45,120 nucleotides of DNA from Ectocarpus siliculosus (taxonomy: Eukaryota; Sar; Phaeophyceae; Ectocarpales; Ectocarpaceae). Where the stretch lies: positions 2,068,358-2,113,477 of the forward strand of contig FN649734.1 of assembly GCA_000310025.1 (NCBI GenBank), in the 5' to 3' direction. Below, piece after piece: positions 10,901 to 19,631 of this stretch. Numbering within the stretch: the stretch's first letter is position 1; every line of letters starts with the position of its first letter. Under the pieces are notes generated by a model. The model did not search any database. It was not told the DNA's origin and saw only the letters and a program-made list of their open reading frames with translations. Position numbers and translations under genes: made by a program.

Positions 10901-11772
10901 TCATCATGTAATATGGTCTTGTTGTCGAAACATCGTCTCAAGCTTGCTGTGTTTCATGGTCATATGGTCATAAGTCCTAACAGTGTCGCATGCTCTCTGC
11001 AGGTATGAGAGGTTCTTTAGTCTACAGTACACAAACACATTTTTGTAGCGTTTGCTCCGTCAACGCGGTCTCCCTGCTTTCCATCATGCACATAGGAGAA
11101 GATATTTGTCTTGAAATTGCTGCAAGCTTGCGGTGTTTCATGTGTCCTCACTTATAGTCACAAGAGAGATCGAACGGCCATTTCCCGGTTGTCTATGTGT
11201 ACAGCAAAGGGCGGGCCTAGCTAGTCTCATAAACGAGCACTCGACTCTGAACGACATCGAAACCGGGATGCGACTACCTGACCTTGGCCATCGTTAGACA
11301 AGAAAATCTCGAATCTATTCGAACGTCCCAGTTTAAACGAGGGCGTACTCATGTTGTGCATGCCGTAGTTGTTTGACCAGTGACCACGAGTCCTCGAGGG
11401 GGGTTGTATCGAATAGGCTCATCACGTGGGTGAAGGTAGGGTGCAATGCATGCAAAGCCTGGCTGCAGGTACACCAGCCTCATAATTTCTTACCTCAATC
11501 TCTGGACACCCGTATTCATAGCGCGAATAGTCTATGGTCCTGTTGTACAGCGCGCTCGGTCCGCATGATGGGTCCCCCGCGGTGATGGGTATGACGGCGC
11601 CGTTAAATCTCAAAGACGGCGACCTCTCGGGCGGTGCTGCTGTGGTTTCGTTGGTCAATCTTACTTCTTCGGCGTGGGCTTTGCCGGCTCCGGTGCTGCA
11701 CACGGCGAACCAGAGGCAGGTCGCAAAGGGTAGAAGTCGCACCACCGTTGTGGGGGTGGAGGTGCCTGTCAT
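7947..11772 (-). CDS. secreted kinase-like protein (POMK-like, divergent catalytic loop), 7 exons, 393 aa
   Basis: Exons, 5' to 3': 11772-11494, 10917-10705, 10244-9992, 9438-9305, 9143-9096, 8921-8754, 8033-7947 (TGA). All introns have GT/AG ends and all phases agree. Residues 1-34 are a signal peptide or anchor (RLLPFATCLWFAVCSTGAG). The kinase fold follows. The glycine loop region is IAGGNSRDVFLV, the beta-3 lysine is K142 in LVLK, and the C-helix glutamate is E158. The catalytic loop reads HNAIRPEQLL at 235-244, so HRD is HNA and the usual catalytic Asp is Ala237. The metal-binding DFG is SDLN at 254-257, with Asp255 kept. APE is at 285-287, the subdomain IX Asp is D316 in VDIYS, and the end is MWRTDPEMRPS. 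Missing HRD with retained DLN, APEF and VDIY is reminiscent of the protein O-mannose kinase group, which acts in the ER lumen. A glycan or secretory role is therefore likely, but activity is uncertain. The exon 2 acceptor could instead be at 10866 (also phase 0). The last exon could start at 8024. Confidence 0.78.
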
Positions 11773-12313
11773 CCTGCGTAAAATAGAAAAATGAGTTAAA
11801 GAGCAATAGGAGAGGGCATCCGTTGCAAGAGGGAGAGCCCCTTGCACTCGCTTTTTTCTCTGCGGACTGTTCAAGCACGTCCAGCAAAAAAAATGCAGTA
11901 CGCCAGGCAGGGTCCCACATTTCGATGGCGTCGTCGGGATACATGTCATTCTCCCTAAACGTGCCTACTCGGTTGTATTTGTCCGGATACGTAATGAAGT
12001 GTAGACTGTGGAGGCGTTCATGCTCAGAATGGTCGTTGAACTTCTGAGGGAGCGGTCTCGAGTGGGTATCAATGACGCGTAAAAGCATGGAATAAGGAAG
12101 AATGTGGGGGCTAAGCGTGGCCAACACAATAAACACCTATATACCGAAGTCGAGTTTTCCAGAATCGGCCCAAGGAGTAGGTATCCTACGTCAGCTACGA
12201 TACATATAGAGGAAACCTTCATTATTGCCTTGGCGGCAATCTTATTGCTGCTGTGAACAAAAACACGCGTTCAACAAGCCCTTAAAGGATAAGGATGCCG
12301 CCGCTCTCGGGGG
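11773..12313. other. upstream region of the kinase-like gene; possible 5' UTR intron and an unexplained open frame
   Basis: The base just before the kinase ATG follows a good splice acceptor (TTTCTATTTTACGCAG on the minus strand), so a 5' UTR exon probably lies upstream. On the minus strand from about 12090 to 11880 an open frame reads like ordinary protein (for example FITYPDKYNRVGTFREND and YPDDAIEMWDPAWR). It does not join the kinase start in phase. At about 12163-12208 there is a diverged end of the TA-flanked MITE family described at 12470-12686. Confidence 0.4.
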
Positions 12314-12469
12314 TCTCCCACACTTTCTACAGTTTTGCTAAACCGCCCATGGGGCACTCATGGTTGATCCATGGGCAGCCCATGGGCGGCCAATGAGTCC
12401 CTTTCAACCGGAACCAGTGTATTCCAAAAAAATAGATTATTTGCTCTGGAACGAGCAATACAACGGCTA

Positions 12470-12686
12470 CCGTATATGACACAAGATAACACACCCCCTG
12501 GACCGATTTTCAAAGCTCGATTACTCCACGACGAAGAGGATGCATAAATGAAACAATACGTTTTCGAACAGCTCTCGACGAGACGGTTCCAACGCCGCCG
12601 TTTTCGGCGCTGTGACTCTTCCTGCTGTTGAGAAATCGAGCTTTGAAAATCGGCCAAGGGGGTGTGTTATCTTGTGTCATATACGG
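12470..12686. mobile_element. TA-flanked MITE, 217 bp, nested in the foldback element (copy B)
   Basis: The terminal inverted repeats are about 55 bp and nearly perfect. The outer part is CCGTATATGACACAAGATAA and the inner part is CCGATTTTCAAAGCTCGATT. A TA dinucleotide flanks each end (12468-12469 and 12687-12688), the target duplication of Tc1/mariner and pogo type elements. The core holds CTCTCGACGAGACGG and a CGCCGTTTTCGGCG palindrome. There is no coding capacity. Related pieces lie at 12163-12208, about 20210-20412, 29904-29950, 30087-30274 and 37313-37360. The transposase source could be a mariner/pogo element elsewhere in the genome. Confidence 0.82.
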
Positions 12687-12687
12687 T

Positions 12688-12711
12688 AACCCCAACCCTA
12701 ACCCCAAACCC
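12688..12711. repeat. interstitial telomere-like repeat
   Basis: ACCCCAACCCTAACCCCAAA is a degenerate CCCTAA array directly adjoining the right TA of MITE copy B. A similar tract (GGGTTAGGGTTGGAGTTAGG) lies at about 30009-30029, again beside a MITE piece. Confidence 0.6.
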
Positions 12712-12740
12712 ACACGATACGTGCTAGTTTGGTGCTGGGC

Positions 12741-12821
12741 GGCCAAGTTCTAGGTCGATGTGCCAATGGCTCAGTTCTAGGTTGAAATGCCGGTGGCGAA
12801 GTGGTAGGTTGAAGTGCCCAC
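12741..12821. repeat. 27-bp minisatellite, three units
   Basis: Three consecutive 27-bp units start at 12741, 12768 and 12795. They share the pattern GGC-AGT-TAGGT-GA-TGCC. They lie inside the foldback element between the nested MITE and the right inverted end. Confidence 0.75.
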
Positions 12822-12924
12822 GGTAGGTACTTCATGGATGGGCAGTTCATGGGTCGCCCATGGGACCGCCCAATGGACCGCCCATGGGCGGTTTATGTAG
12901 CAAAACTGCCAGTAGTGTGGGAGA

Positions 12925-14320
12925 TTGCTCTGAGGAGGTACCCTTCCCGTGAACGTTTTTGCCCATAGACTCTCCAAGTTCGGGCGATACTCCCACCACC
13001 ATCATAAAAATAGCCAAATGCACCTGTCCGAGAAATCATTGCACCTCCAACGACAGCTAGCTATTGCACAGAGTACAGTACGTGGCATAGATTTGAGCTA
13101 ATGTACTGTTGGGGCCGATATCGAAAACCGTTGGAACGCATGGTACGTCCGCTCGTCCCATCGGGTGTCCATGCGACGTCCCAATGATGTCAGGGCCAGA
13201 CGTTTCCGGATATCCACGTCAATATGATGCATACAATGCAATTCAACTCGCAAACTGCTGGTGGTGCACATCACATGTGTGCGCATGTGCAACCCCCCAC
13301 AAATATCTCGCGGAACAACTTTGACTTGTCCTGCAGCTTGCCGTGTTGCGACACATGTACATACGGATGGCACAAAGGGTGTAGCTCCGCTTCCTCCGCG
13401 GAATACACGGGCTCACCAGCTCCGTTCATATTTAGGTCACCGCGCCTAGCAAAGACACCAGCCGTCCACATCTTCCTGTATGATGCAAATGGATACGTTC
13501 AATGATACGTGGCGCCCATTCACGTACGCTTTCGAAAAATGATATTGCACCGACAACTTGACAAGTTTCTGGGTCCGAGCTGTTTGTGCTGTACCCGTTC
13601 CCTGGTGGGCATGCGTGCATGCAACAGAGTCTGGGCGCCCTCCCATCAGCCGCTTCGAAGGTATCCATCACTCATGAGCTAAAGTGAAGCGCTGCATCTC
13701 GTGGAGGGGTTCTATTCCTCCCCTCCTCTCACCTGGCCAAGCCCCGTGATTGATTGTCGAACAACGACCACCAGTAGTAGCTCTCCTGTTCTTCGAAGGC
13801 TGGAAAGAGAGATCCCGTGGGGACGATTGACCACAGAATTTACGATCAAAGTAAATCCTGTCTCCTCCGCTTGGTGTTCTTTTTCCAGCAAGAACCCCCT
13901 CTGTCTTACTTTCTTTACGCCAGAGCGCGGATGGGGAGGCAGGGCATCGAGAGCGTGATGAACAGGACCACCGGGCGGAGGAAGTAAGAACCAATTTTTG
14001 GCCGCCAAACCACAACGTAATCAATTTTCACGTGGAGACTTTTCTCCTTCAACGAAAGAGACGATTTTGTTCTGGGCATGGATGCACCGGATTTTTTTTT
14101 TTTTTGTTCTTCACTTCAAATCAGCGCTCACAGCATGCCGTTTATTCCAACCCGTGGTCACACAGAAGAGCCTCTCTCTACCCTCCCCTCCTACGGTGCT
14201 TCGCCTTCATTTTTTAATGCGAGAAGAGTTCAGCACTCTCTTCCCTCTGTGTACACACGAACTAGCGCTATCCACTTGGCCAGGAGCGGAAGCGAGAGAA
14301 AAACTCACTTTGCAAGAAAA
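12925..14320. other. intergenic; no gene recognised
   Basis: About 1.4 kb without a supported gene. Short ORFs on both strands show no domain. A T-rich run lies at about 14091-14105. Confidence 0.45.
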
Positions 14321-14327
14321 GCTCACC

Positions 14328-14400
14328 TACGCCGGGATTCGAACCCCTGACCTGACCTCTATCTAGAAGGTTACGAGGCTACCAACTAGACCACCGGGGC
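14328..14400 (-). ncRNA. tRNA-like sequence with perfect Pol III A and B boxes, possibly a SINE head
   Basis: On the minus strand an A box (TGGTCTAGTTGG) and a B box (GGTTCGAATCC) both match consensus at tRNA-like spacing. A TTTT terminator follows at about 14320. An anticodon-type hairpin ACCTT-CTAGATA-GAGGT can be drawn (anticodon AGA). The T-stem has only three good pairs, and the acceptor and D stems pair poorly. I therefore think this is a tRNA-derived element (SINE head) or tRNA pseudogene rather than a functional tRNA gene. Confidence 0.42.
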
Positions 14401-14684
14401 GACCGGCCACCGGATACTACATACTGTAGCCTATGTCGTAATCTTGGTTGTTGTCGAATGGACAGACAGGTCTTGACCTTGTTGGCCTTGAGGCTGCCTT
14501 GAAAATCACTCGTACGTCATTTATTTGCGTGTGGCGAAGTGGCATGGTCGGTACACAGACCCGAGGGGGGGGGATATGGATCATGATTGTTTGGTTCTTT
14601 GGATTACTTGCTTGGGCGCGCGTGATCGATGCCCTAAGCTTGTCTACCGGCATGCCACCTGCTGCGAATCTGAACGCACGTGTG

Positions 14685-14689
14685 GTGAC
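14685..14689. repeat. target-site duplication GTGAC, left copy
   Basis: GTGAC directly precedes the 5' LTR and is repeated at 20102-20106 directly after the 3' LTR. Five bases is the usual duplication length for Ty1/copia integrases. Confidence 0.9.
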
Positions 14690-14895
14690 TGTTGGAAGTG
14701 CTTGTAGTACAAGAACGGCTCTAATCTACTGCATGGTTATGCGGTATTGTGAAGGCGTCGCCAAGTCTGTAACCGTCGTCAGGTGAAGACAGCTTGGGCG
14801 TCGGTGTGAAGATAATACAATCACTCTGTGTTTCTCTACCCAAGCCTCCGTCACATACAGAGCCATAGCATACAACAGCCGTTGTCGTGCTGTTA
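14690..14895 (+). repeat. 5' LTR of the copia element
   Basis: 206 bp, starting TGTTGGAAGTGC and ending GTGCTGTTA (TG...TA rather than TG...CA). It is almost identical to 19897-20101. The base-by-base match stops exactly at the target duplication. The sequence abutting it inside the element, GGTCGTGAGCC, lacks the usual TGG. It faintly resembles the complement of a tRNA anticodon arm, as in half-tRNA priming; this is only a suggestion. Confidence 0.9.
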
Positions 14896-14936
14896 GGTCG
14901 TGAGCCTCGCGCGGCAGGGGAACTGACACGAGTCAC

Positions 14937-15668
14937 ACGGCGTCTGCAGCTCCCACCACGAATCCAATACAACGTGGGTTTGTGCCTTTTGATGGTGAGG
15001 ATGCGAGCTTCTCTGGATGGGTCACTCTCACACGGGTCTTGATGCATAAGGCTGGCCTCGGAAAGAAGATATTGTCTGGAAAAGAACAACCCCCTGAAGA
15101 TCTGACGGGAGATGAAACCCCGGATGCACGGACGGCGCATGCCACTGCGATGGAGAAATTTGCAGAGAGAAATGGCGAGCTGTACATGCGGCTTCTTATG
15201 TCGACGTCCGACGGCGCAGGAGGGTTCTCCCGCGCGGCATCACAGGTGGTACAGAGGTACGGGCCGATTGGAGAGGCTGAGTATGGGGATGGTCGTGCTG
15301 CCTTTGTGGCGCTAGACAAAAAGTACAAGGTGGCGGGTCCGTATCGGATGAAGCAGCTGCACGCCCAACTGGCATCCGTCGCCGTCACAGCAGCCGACGA
15401 ATATTTTGATCCGTCGCGCGCAATCCAGGAGTTGCGCCGCATTTCTGCCGAGTTGGGTTCTCTCGGCGATGTTGTCGTCGACTCGCGTCTGTCCAACGCT
15501 TTGCACGACGCTCTTCCGGACAGTCACTACGGCGAACTGAAGACTGCGTTGCTGTGTGAGTCGCAGAGGTCGGCTGATGGTACGGTTGATTTCGAAGTAC
15601 TCACTCGCCCTCCGTGCTACAACATTTCACGCAATGCGAATCCGGGGGAAAGACTCTGGCCGCGCTGA
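14937..15668 (+). CDS. copia Gag, start codon apparently lost
   Basis: The frame is open from 14904, after a TGA, to the TGA ending at 15668. The long stretch has no ATG before Met at about 15040. Translation most naturally begins where ACG stands at 14937-14939, followed by ASAAPTTNPIQRGF. An ATG-to-ACG change, or non-AUG initiation, is likely. The protein is a copia Gag: FSGWVTLTRVL near the N-terminus and a helical middle with YRMKQLHAQLASV and SRAIQELRRISAELGSLG. Its family-like sequence ends at about 15600 (DFEVLT), where the natural continuation moves to the next frame. Residues after that point, to 15668, are probably out-of-frame readthrough. The zinc knuckle lies in the following frame. 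Confidence 0.8.
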   Translation, partial: TASAAPTTNPIQRGFVPFDGEDASFSGWVTLTRVLMHKAGLGKKILSGKEQPPEDLTGDETPDARTAHATAMEKFAERNGELYMRLLMSTSDGAGGFSRAASQVVQRYGPIGEAEYGDGRAAFVALDKKYKVAGPYRMKQLHAQLASVAVTAADEYFDPSRAIQELRRISAELGSLGDVVVDSRLSNALHDALPDSHYGELKTALLCESQRSADGTVDFEVLTRPPCYNISRNANPGERLWPR

Positions 15669-18600
15669 CGGGGCAGGCAGCCATGATCGGGCATTGAACA
15701 CTGTCACGCACGGAGGAGCCCGTGCTTTCCGCAAGCAAGGGGGGCGTGGCGGACGTGGCGGACGTGGCGGACGTGGTCGTCGAAGAAATGGCGGCCAAAC
15801 TACGAACGGTTCGACGGGCGGCGGTTCGTCGAACGGGAACAACGGAGGTGCCACGACACACGGAGACAGCGCGGGAAATGCGCAAGGCGGACGCGGCAAT
15901 GGTCGCGGTAGCCAAGCTTTCGGTGGCAACGGTCGAGGAAGGGGCCGGGATAATGGTCAAAACTCGAAGGGCTTGTGCAGGTACTGTCACAACTCCAAAG
16001 TGCACGGGTGGCACAACTGCCCGCTTCGCCTTTCGCAGGAGGCAGAAGAAGCCAAGGAACAGGCTGCTCATGTCACGCAGGAGTCGACCACGCAGGCGTG
16101 GTTTACGCGGATCGAGGGACCCAGCAGCGAGCTGGAGGACTTCGCAATTGTTATCGGAGATGACTACATGCGGGTGCAGGAGGCACCTGCTGCGGCGCTG
16201 CCGGAAACCCGCACCGCCGACAACCCGCAGGTGCAGAAGGTGCCTGGTGCGGCGCAGCCAGAGGAGCGCGCTGCTGGAGTTGTGCGGGTGCAGGATGTGC
16301 TTGCTGCGGTGCTGTGTGATGAGTGCGCCGCTGGTGATGTGCCGGTGCAGGCGGCGCTTGTGGCAGAGACTCACCTTCAGGCGGAGAAGGCGTCTGATGG
16401 AACAGAGTATGTCACGTACACCAACGTGTTTCAAGTGGAACCGGTGAATCCCTCCGCTGTTGTAGACACGACTGTATACATCGATTCTGCCGCTTCTAGC
16501 CACATGGTCTGCACGGAGTCCCGCCTGTCCAAACATGTTCGTGATCCGGTGGACTGCGCCGTGCGTATCATCGGGTCCTGTGGTAACTCAAATGCAACCA
16601 AGAAAGGCACGCTAAAATTTGGAGTTCGGAATGATCAGAACACGGTGGTTCCGGTAGCGGTGGAAGTTCTGCTGGTCCGCAACCTAGGGGCTAACATCTT
16701 GTCGGTTGGAGCTTTAGCCGAGAAGGGGGTGATGTGTGATCTGCTGTTGACCCCGCCGGCTCTTCGCCATGGCAACCATGTTTTCCCCATCTCGACGGCG
16801 GTGCGGCGGATGTACGTCGTGAACGTCATCATCGACGACGTCAATCTTGACGCCGCCGAGGTGTACCGCACCAAGGTCGACGCTGATATGTGGCATCGAA
16901 GAATGGGTCATTGCCATCCACGTGCTCTACAGCAGCTGGCGGACAAAGCGACAACCGGAGTGAAGTTCAACCGGAACATCGAACCAGGTGACTGCGGGGT
17001 TTGCGCGGTTGGCGACAGCAAGAAAAGTAGCCACCCCCCGTCGAATCGCACTCGAGCCACGACTCGGCTTGAGATTCTGAGCGCCGATGTGTGGGGGCCG
17101 CACCCTGTCAAGTCGTCCGGCGGTTGCCAGAGTGCCGTTATGTTTACTGATGACTTCTCTCGCATGAGGTTTGGCTTTCTCCTGAAGACGAAAGATGGGG
17201 TGGCGGAGTCGCTCCAAGAGCTTATCCAGAACGAAGCGGATCCTTTGGGGACCTGCATCGGCAAGGTGCACTGCGATGGCGGAGGAGAGTTCAAGGGCAG
17301 GTTCCAAGCGTTGTGTGAGTCCATGGGAATTAAGCTCGAGACTAGCCCTCCCTACGTCCCGCAGGGGAACGCCATCGCCGAACGTGGATTTGGCACCATC
17401 ATCGGAACGGCGCGCAAGCTACTCCTGGGAGCACCGCACCTTCCAGGTCATCTGTGGGGCGAAGCATTCCAAACAGCTATCTACCTCAAGAATCGCACAC
17501 CTACGGAGGTTCTGGGCGGAAAAGCCCCACTTGAGGTATGGGAGGGAAAACCGCTAGGTGACATGTCGCACATCCACGAATGGGGCTCGGTAGCTTTTAA
17601 GCATGAAGAAGCGAGATTCCGAGATACCAAGCTGTCAGCAAGGGCAAAGAAAATGTACCATGTGGGGTACAACACCAAGAATAGGACGTACCAGCTGTGG
17701 GAACCGGCGGAGCCCCTCATGATCACCAACTCCGCTGAGGTGTCCTTTCGTGAGAAAGAGACTCGCGACGTGGTCAAACCCGAGTACGGGTACGACCCGT
17801 TCTCAGAGATGACTCCCACCACCATCTATCTACCGGACACGGTGGACACTAACGACGAAGAAAACAAAACAGCAGAAGAAGAAGAAGTATCGCCAACGCC
17901 ATCGGGACCCCAAATGGAGGACTCGAACCTACGTCGGAGCGGCAGGGTCTCCAATGCACCGGATAGGATGAATCTGCATACGACGGAGGAGGCGTACGAG
18001 CGGATCGAACATGCTATGCTGACCAGCGACGAACTCGGAAACATCGGGACGGGTCGCCCCGGTGAGGTAGGCTACATGCCTTCCGACCCAGCCAACTATA
18101 ACGAAGCGATAAGCGGACTAGACTCAAAACGTTGGCAAGCAAGCATGAGCGACGAAGGACAGTCGCTGTACGAGCATGACGTGTTTGACTGGGTTGACCC
18201 GCCCCAGGGTGTTCAACTGATTCCGTCTAAGTTCATCTATAAATGGAAATACAACCAAGATGGTGTGCCGGTTCGCCCGAAGAGTCGCGTCATGGTACAA
18301 GGATTTCATGAAGCCGATACGGGAAAGGACAAGGCAGCGCCAGTGGCGTCTATGGAATCTGTGCATCTGTTGATTGCTGTTGCTGCTCACCACGGTCTAG
18401 TTCTCAAGCAAGCTGACATCAAGACGGCTTTCCTGCATGCCAGAATTCCCGAAGATGCGGAACCCATCTACGTGATACCTCCAAAAGGGTTCGAGTGCTC
18501 GTCGCAACAAGCTAAACAGGTCTGGAAACTCAAGGCATGGCTGTACGGTTTACGTCTATCTCCGAAGGGATGGAACGGGACATTTCACGTGTATTTGCTG

Positions 18601-19347
18601 GAGATCGGAGTCGTGCAAAGCACGGCGGATCCGTGTCTGTACATCTTGAATGCGGGCGAAGTAATTCTCCTAGTTTACGTGGATGACATTCTGTTCACTG
18701 GAACCGAAAAGAATCAAGTGTCGACGATCATCGAACAGCTGAAGGGACGCTTTGATACGGTGGACCTCGGGGATGCGAGGTTTATCCTAGGAATGGCCGT
18801 TGATCGCAACGTTCAAGCAGGAACGATTCGCTTGACGCAGGAGGTGTACATCAAGGCGGTGCTAGCTAAGTTTGGAATGGCCGACTCGCATCCGACGAAG
18901 ACTCCGGCTGAGGTTGGCACGATAAATGTCGTGGAGGAAGAAGCACTGTCGCCAGAGGACACCACGATGTTCAGATCAGCCACGGGTTTGGTTCTTTACT
19001 TGTGCAGGGGATCGAGGCCGGAGATCGCCCACACGGTGTTGGTGCTTACCAGGAGCATGGCCAAACCAGGCGCGAAGGCGATGGCCAAACTGAAGCGACT
19101 GCTCCTGTTCCTGAAAGGAACGAGCTCCATTGGGATAACGTACAGGGAAGACGCTGAACAAGGAAACCTACTGACAGCATATGTTGATTCCGACTTTGCA
19201 GGCGATGGAGATGACCGTCGCTCGACTACAAGCGTTGTTTGTTTCTGGCAGGTGGACCGGTGGACTGGAGGTCAGTTAAGCAAACGGTGGTGGCCCTCTC
19301 CTCGGTGGAAGCAAAATATGTCGCTATGTCCAAGGCATGTACGATGA
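15556..19347 (+). CDS. copia Pol: zinc knuckle, protease, integrase, reverse transcriptase, start of RNase H
   Basis: The frame is open for about 1,263 codons; true homology starts near 15600. In order: an RGG-rich basic stretch (about 15740-15960); a knuckle C-x2-C-x5-H-x4-C (15976-16020); a repeated acidic/Ala-rich linker with VQ-AP units (16168-16380); the protease YIDSAASSHM (Asp at 16483); the integrase zinc region HRRMGH...CGVC. The integrase DDE residues are Asp 17086, Asp 17275 and Glu 17380. The reverse transcriptase runs from FDWVDPPQG to GMAVD and has the active site YVDD at 18676-18687. RNase H begins with YVDSDFAGD. After VVCF (about 19240) this frame runs into unrelated sequence and stops at 19347; the family sequence continues in the frame of 19239-19631. 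All catalytic residues I can check are intact. Confidence 0.92.
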   Translation: MSRRGRLMVRLISKYSLALRATTFHAMRIRGKDSGRADGAGSHDRALNTVTHGGARAFRKQGGRGGRGGRGGRGRRRNGGQTTNGSTGGGSSNGNNGGATTHGDSAGNAQGGRGNGRGSQAFGGNGRGRGRDNGQNSKGLCRYCHNSKVHGWHNCPLRLSQEAEEAKEQAAHVTQESTTQAWFTRIEGPSSELEDFAIVIGDDYMRVQEAPAAALPETRTADNPQVQKVPGAAQPEERAAGVVRVQDVLAAVLCDECAAGDVPVQAALVAETHLQAEKASDGTEYVTYTNVFQVEPVNPSAVVDTTVYIDSAASSHMVCTESRLSKHVRDPVDCAVRIIGSCGNSNATKKGTLKFGVRNDQNTVVPVAVEVLLVRNLGANILSVGALAEKGVMCDLLLTPPALRHGNHVFPISTAVRRMYVVNVIIDDVNLDAAEVYRTKVDADMWHRRMGHCHPRALQQLADKATTGVKFNRNIEPGDCGVCAVGDSKKSSHPPSNRTRATTRLEILSADVWGPHPVKSSGGCQSAVMFTDDFSRMRFGFLLKTKDGVAESLQELIQNEADPLGTCIGKVHCDGGGEFKGRFQALCESMGIKLETSPPYVPQGNAIAERGFGTIIGTARKLLLGAPHLPGHLWGEAFQTAIYLKNRTPTEVLGGKAPLEVWEGKPLGDMSHIHEWGSVAFKHEEARFRDTKLSARAKKMYHVGYNTKNRTYQLWEPAEPLMITNSAEVSFREKETRDVVKPEYGYDPFSEMTPTTIYLPDTVDTNDEENKTAEEEEVSPTPSGPQMEDSNLRRSGRVSNAPDRMNLHTTEEAYERIEHAMLTSDELGNIGTGRPGEVGYMPSDPANYNEAISGLDSKRWQASMSDEGQSLYEHDVFDWVDPPQGVQLIPSKFIYKWKYNQDGVPVRPKSRVMVQGFHEADTGKDKAAPVASMESVHLLIAVAAHHGLVLKQADIKTAFLHARIPEDAEPIYVIPPKGFECSSQQAKQVWKLKAWLYGLRLSPKGWNGTFHVYLLEIGVVQSTADPCLYILNAGEVILLVYVDDILFTGTEKNQVSTIIEQLKGRFDTVDLGDARFILGMAVDRNVQAGTIRLTQEVYIKAVLAKFGMADSHPTKTPAEVGTINVVEEEALSPEDTTMFRSATGLVLYLCRGSRPEIAHTVLVLTRSMAKPGAKAMAKLKRLLLFLKGTSSIGITYREDAEQGNLLTAYVDSDFAGDGDDRRSTTSVVCFWQVDRWTGGQLSKRWWPSPRWKQNMSLCPRHVR

Positions 19348-19631
19348 TCATCCACTACCGTCACCTTCAGAGCACCATCAACCAGATGCAAGAGGAGGCG
19401 ACGAGGATGTTCGAGGACAGCACTGGCGCGATCTCGACTAGTGTAAACAACAAGATCACGCCGCGTACGAAGCACATAGACATCAAGTATCATCATGTAA
19501 GGTCGCTTATCGAAGACAACGTAGTCGCAGTGGAGTACCTTGAGTCTGACGCGCAGAAAGCTGACATTCTTACAAAGAGTTTGGGTGCGGTGAAGTTTCT
19601 AAGGAACCGCCTCTTGCTCCTAGGAGTGTAA
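19239..19631 (+). CDS. C-terminal part of copia RNase H, separated by a frame break
   Basis: About 130 codons. They begin with LAGGPVDWRSVKQTVVALSS, the direct continuation of the RNase H domain from the previous frame. SSVEAKYVAMSKA carries the RNase H glutamate, and DSTGAI and TKHIDIKYHHVRSLI follow as in typical copia elements. It ends with the common LTKSLG...FLRNRLLLLGV tail. The frame differs by one base from pol, at TGTTTCTGGC near 19238-19247. A single-base deletion in this copy is the simplest explanation. The first codon is not an ATG, so it is not a separate gene. Confidence 0.88.
   Translation: MFLAGGPVDWRSVKQTVVALSSVEAKYVAMSKACTMIIHYRHLQSTINQMQEEATRMFEDSTGAISTSVNNKITPRTKHIDIKYHHVRSLIEDNVVAVEYLESDAQKADILTKSLGAVKFLRNRLLLLGV

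Larger units (their letters stand above)
12314..12924. mobile_element. foldback/MITE-like element with long inverted ends
   Basis: The left end (TCTCCCACACT, then CAGTTTTGCTA and AACCGCCCATGG within 45 bp) is repeated in inverted orientation at the right end (CCGCCCATGGGCGG, TAGCAAAACTG, AGTGTGGGAGA). Just inside each end are several copies of a CCCATGGG-containing word. There is no coding capacity. No clear target duplication was found. A second element is inserted at 12470-12686, and a 27-bp triplet repeat lies between that and the right end. The family cannot be named from the sequence alone. Confidence 0.68.
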
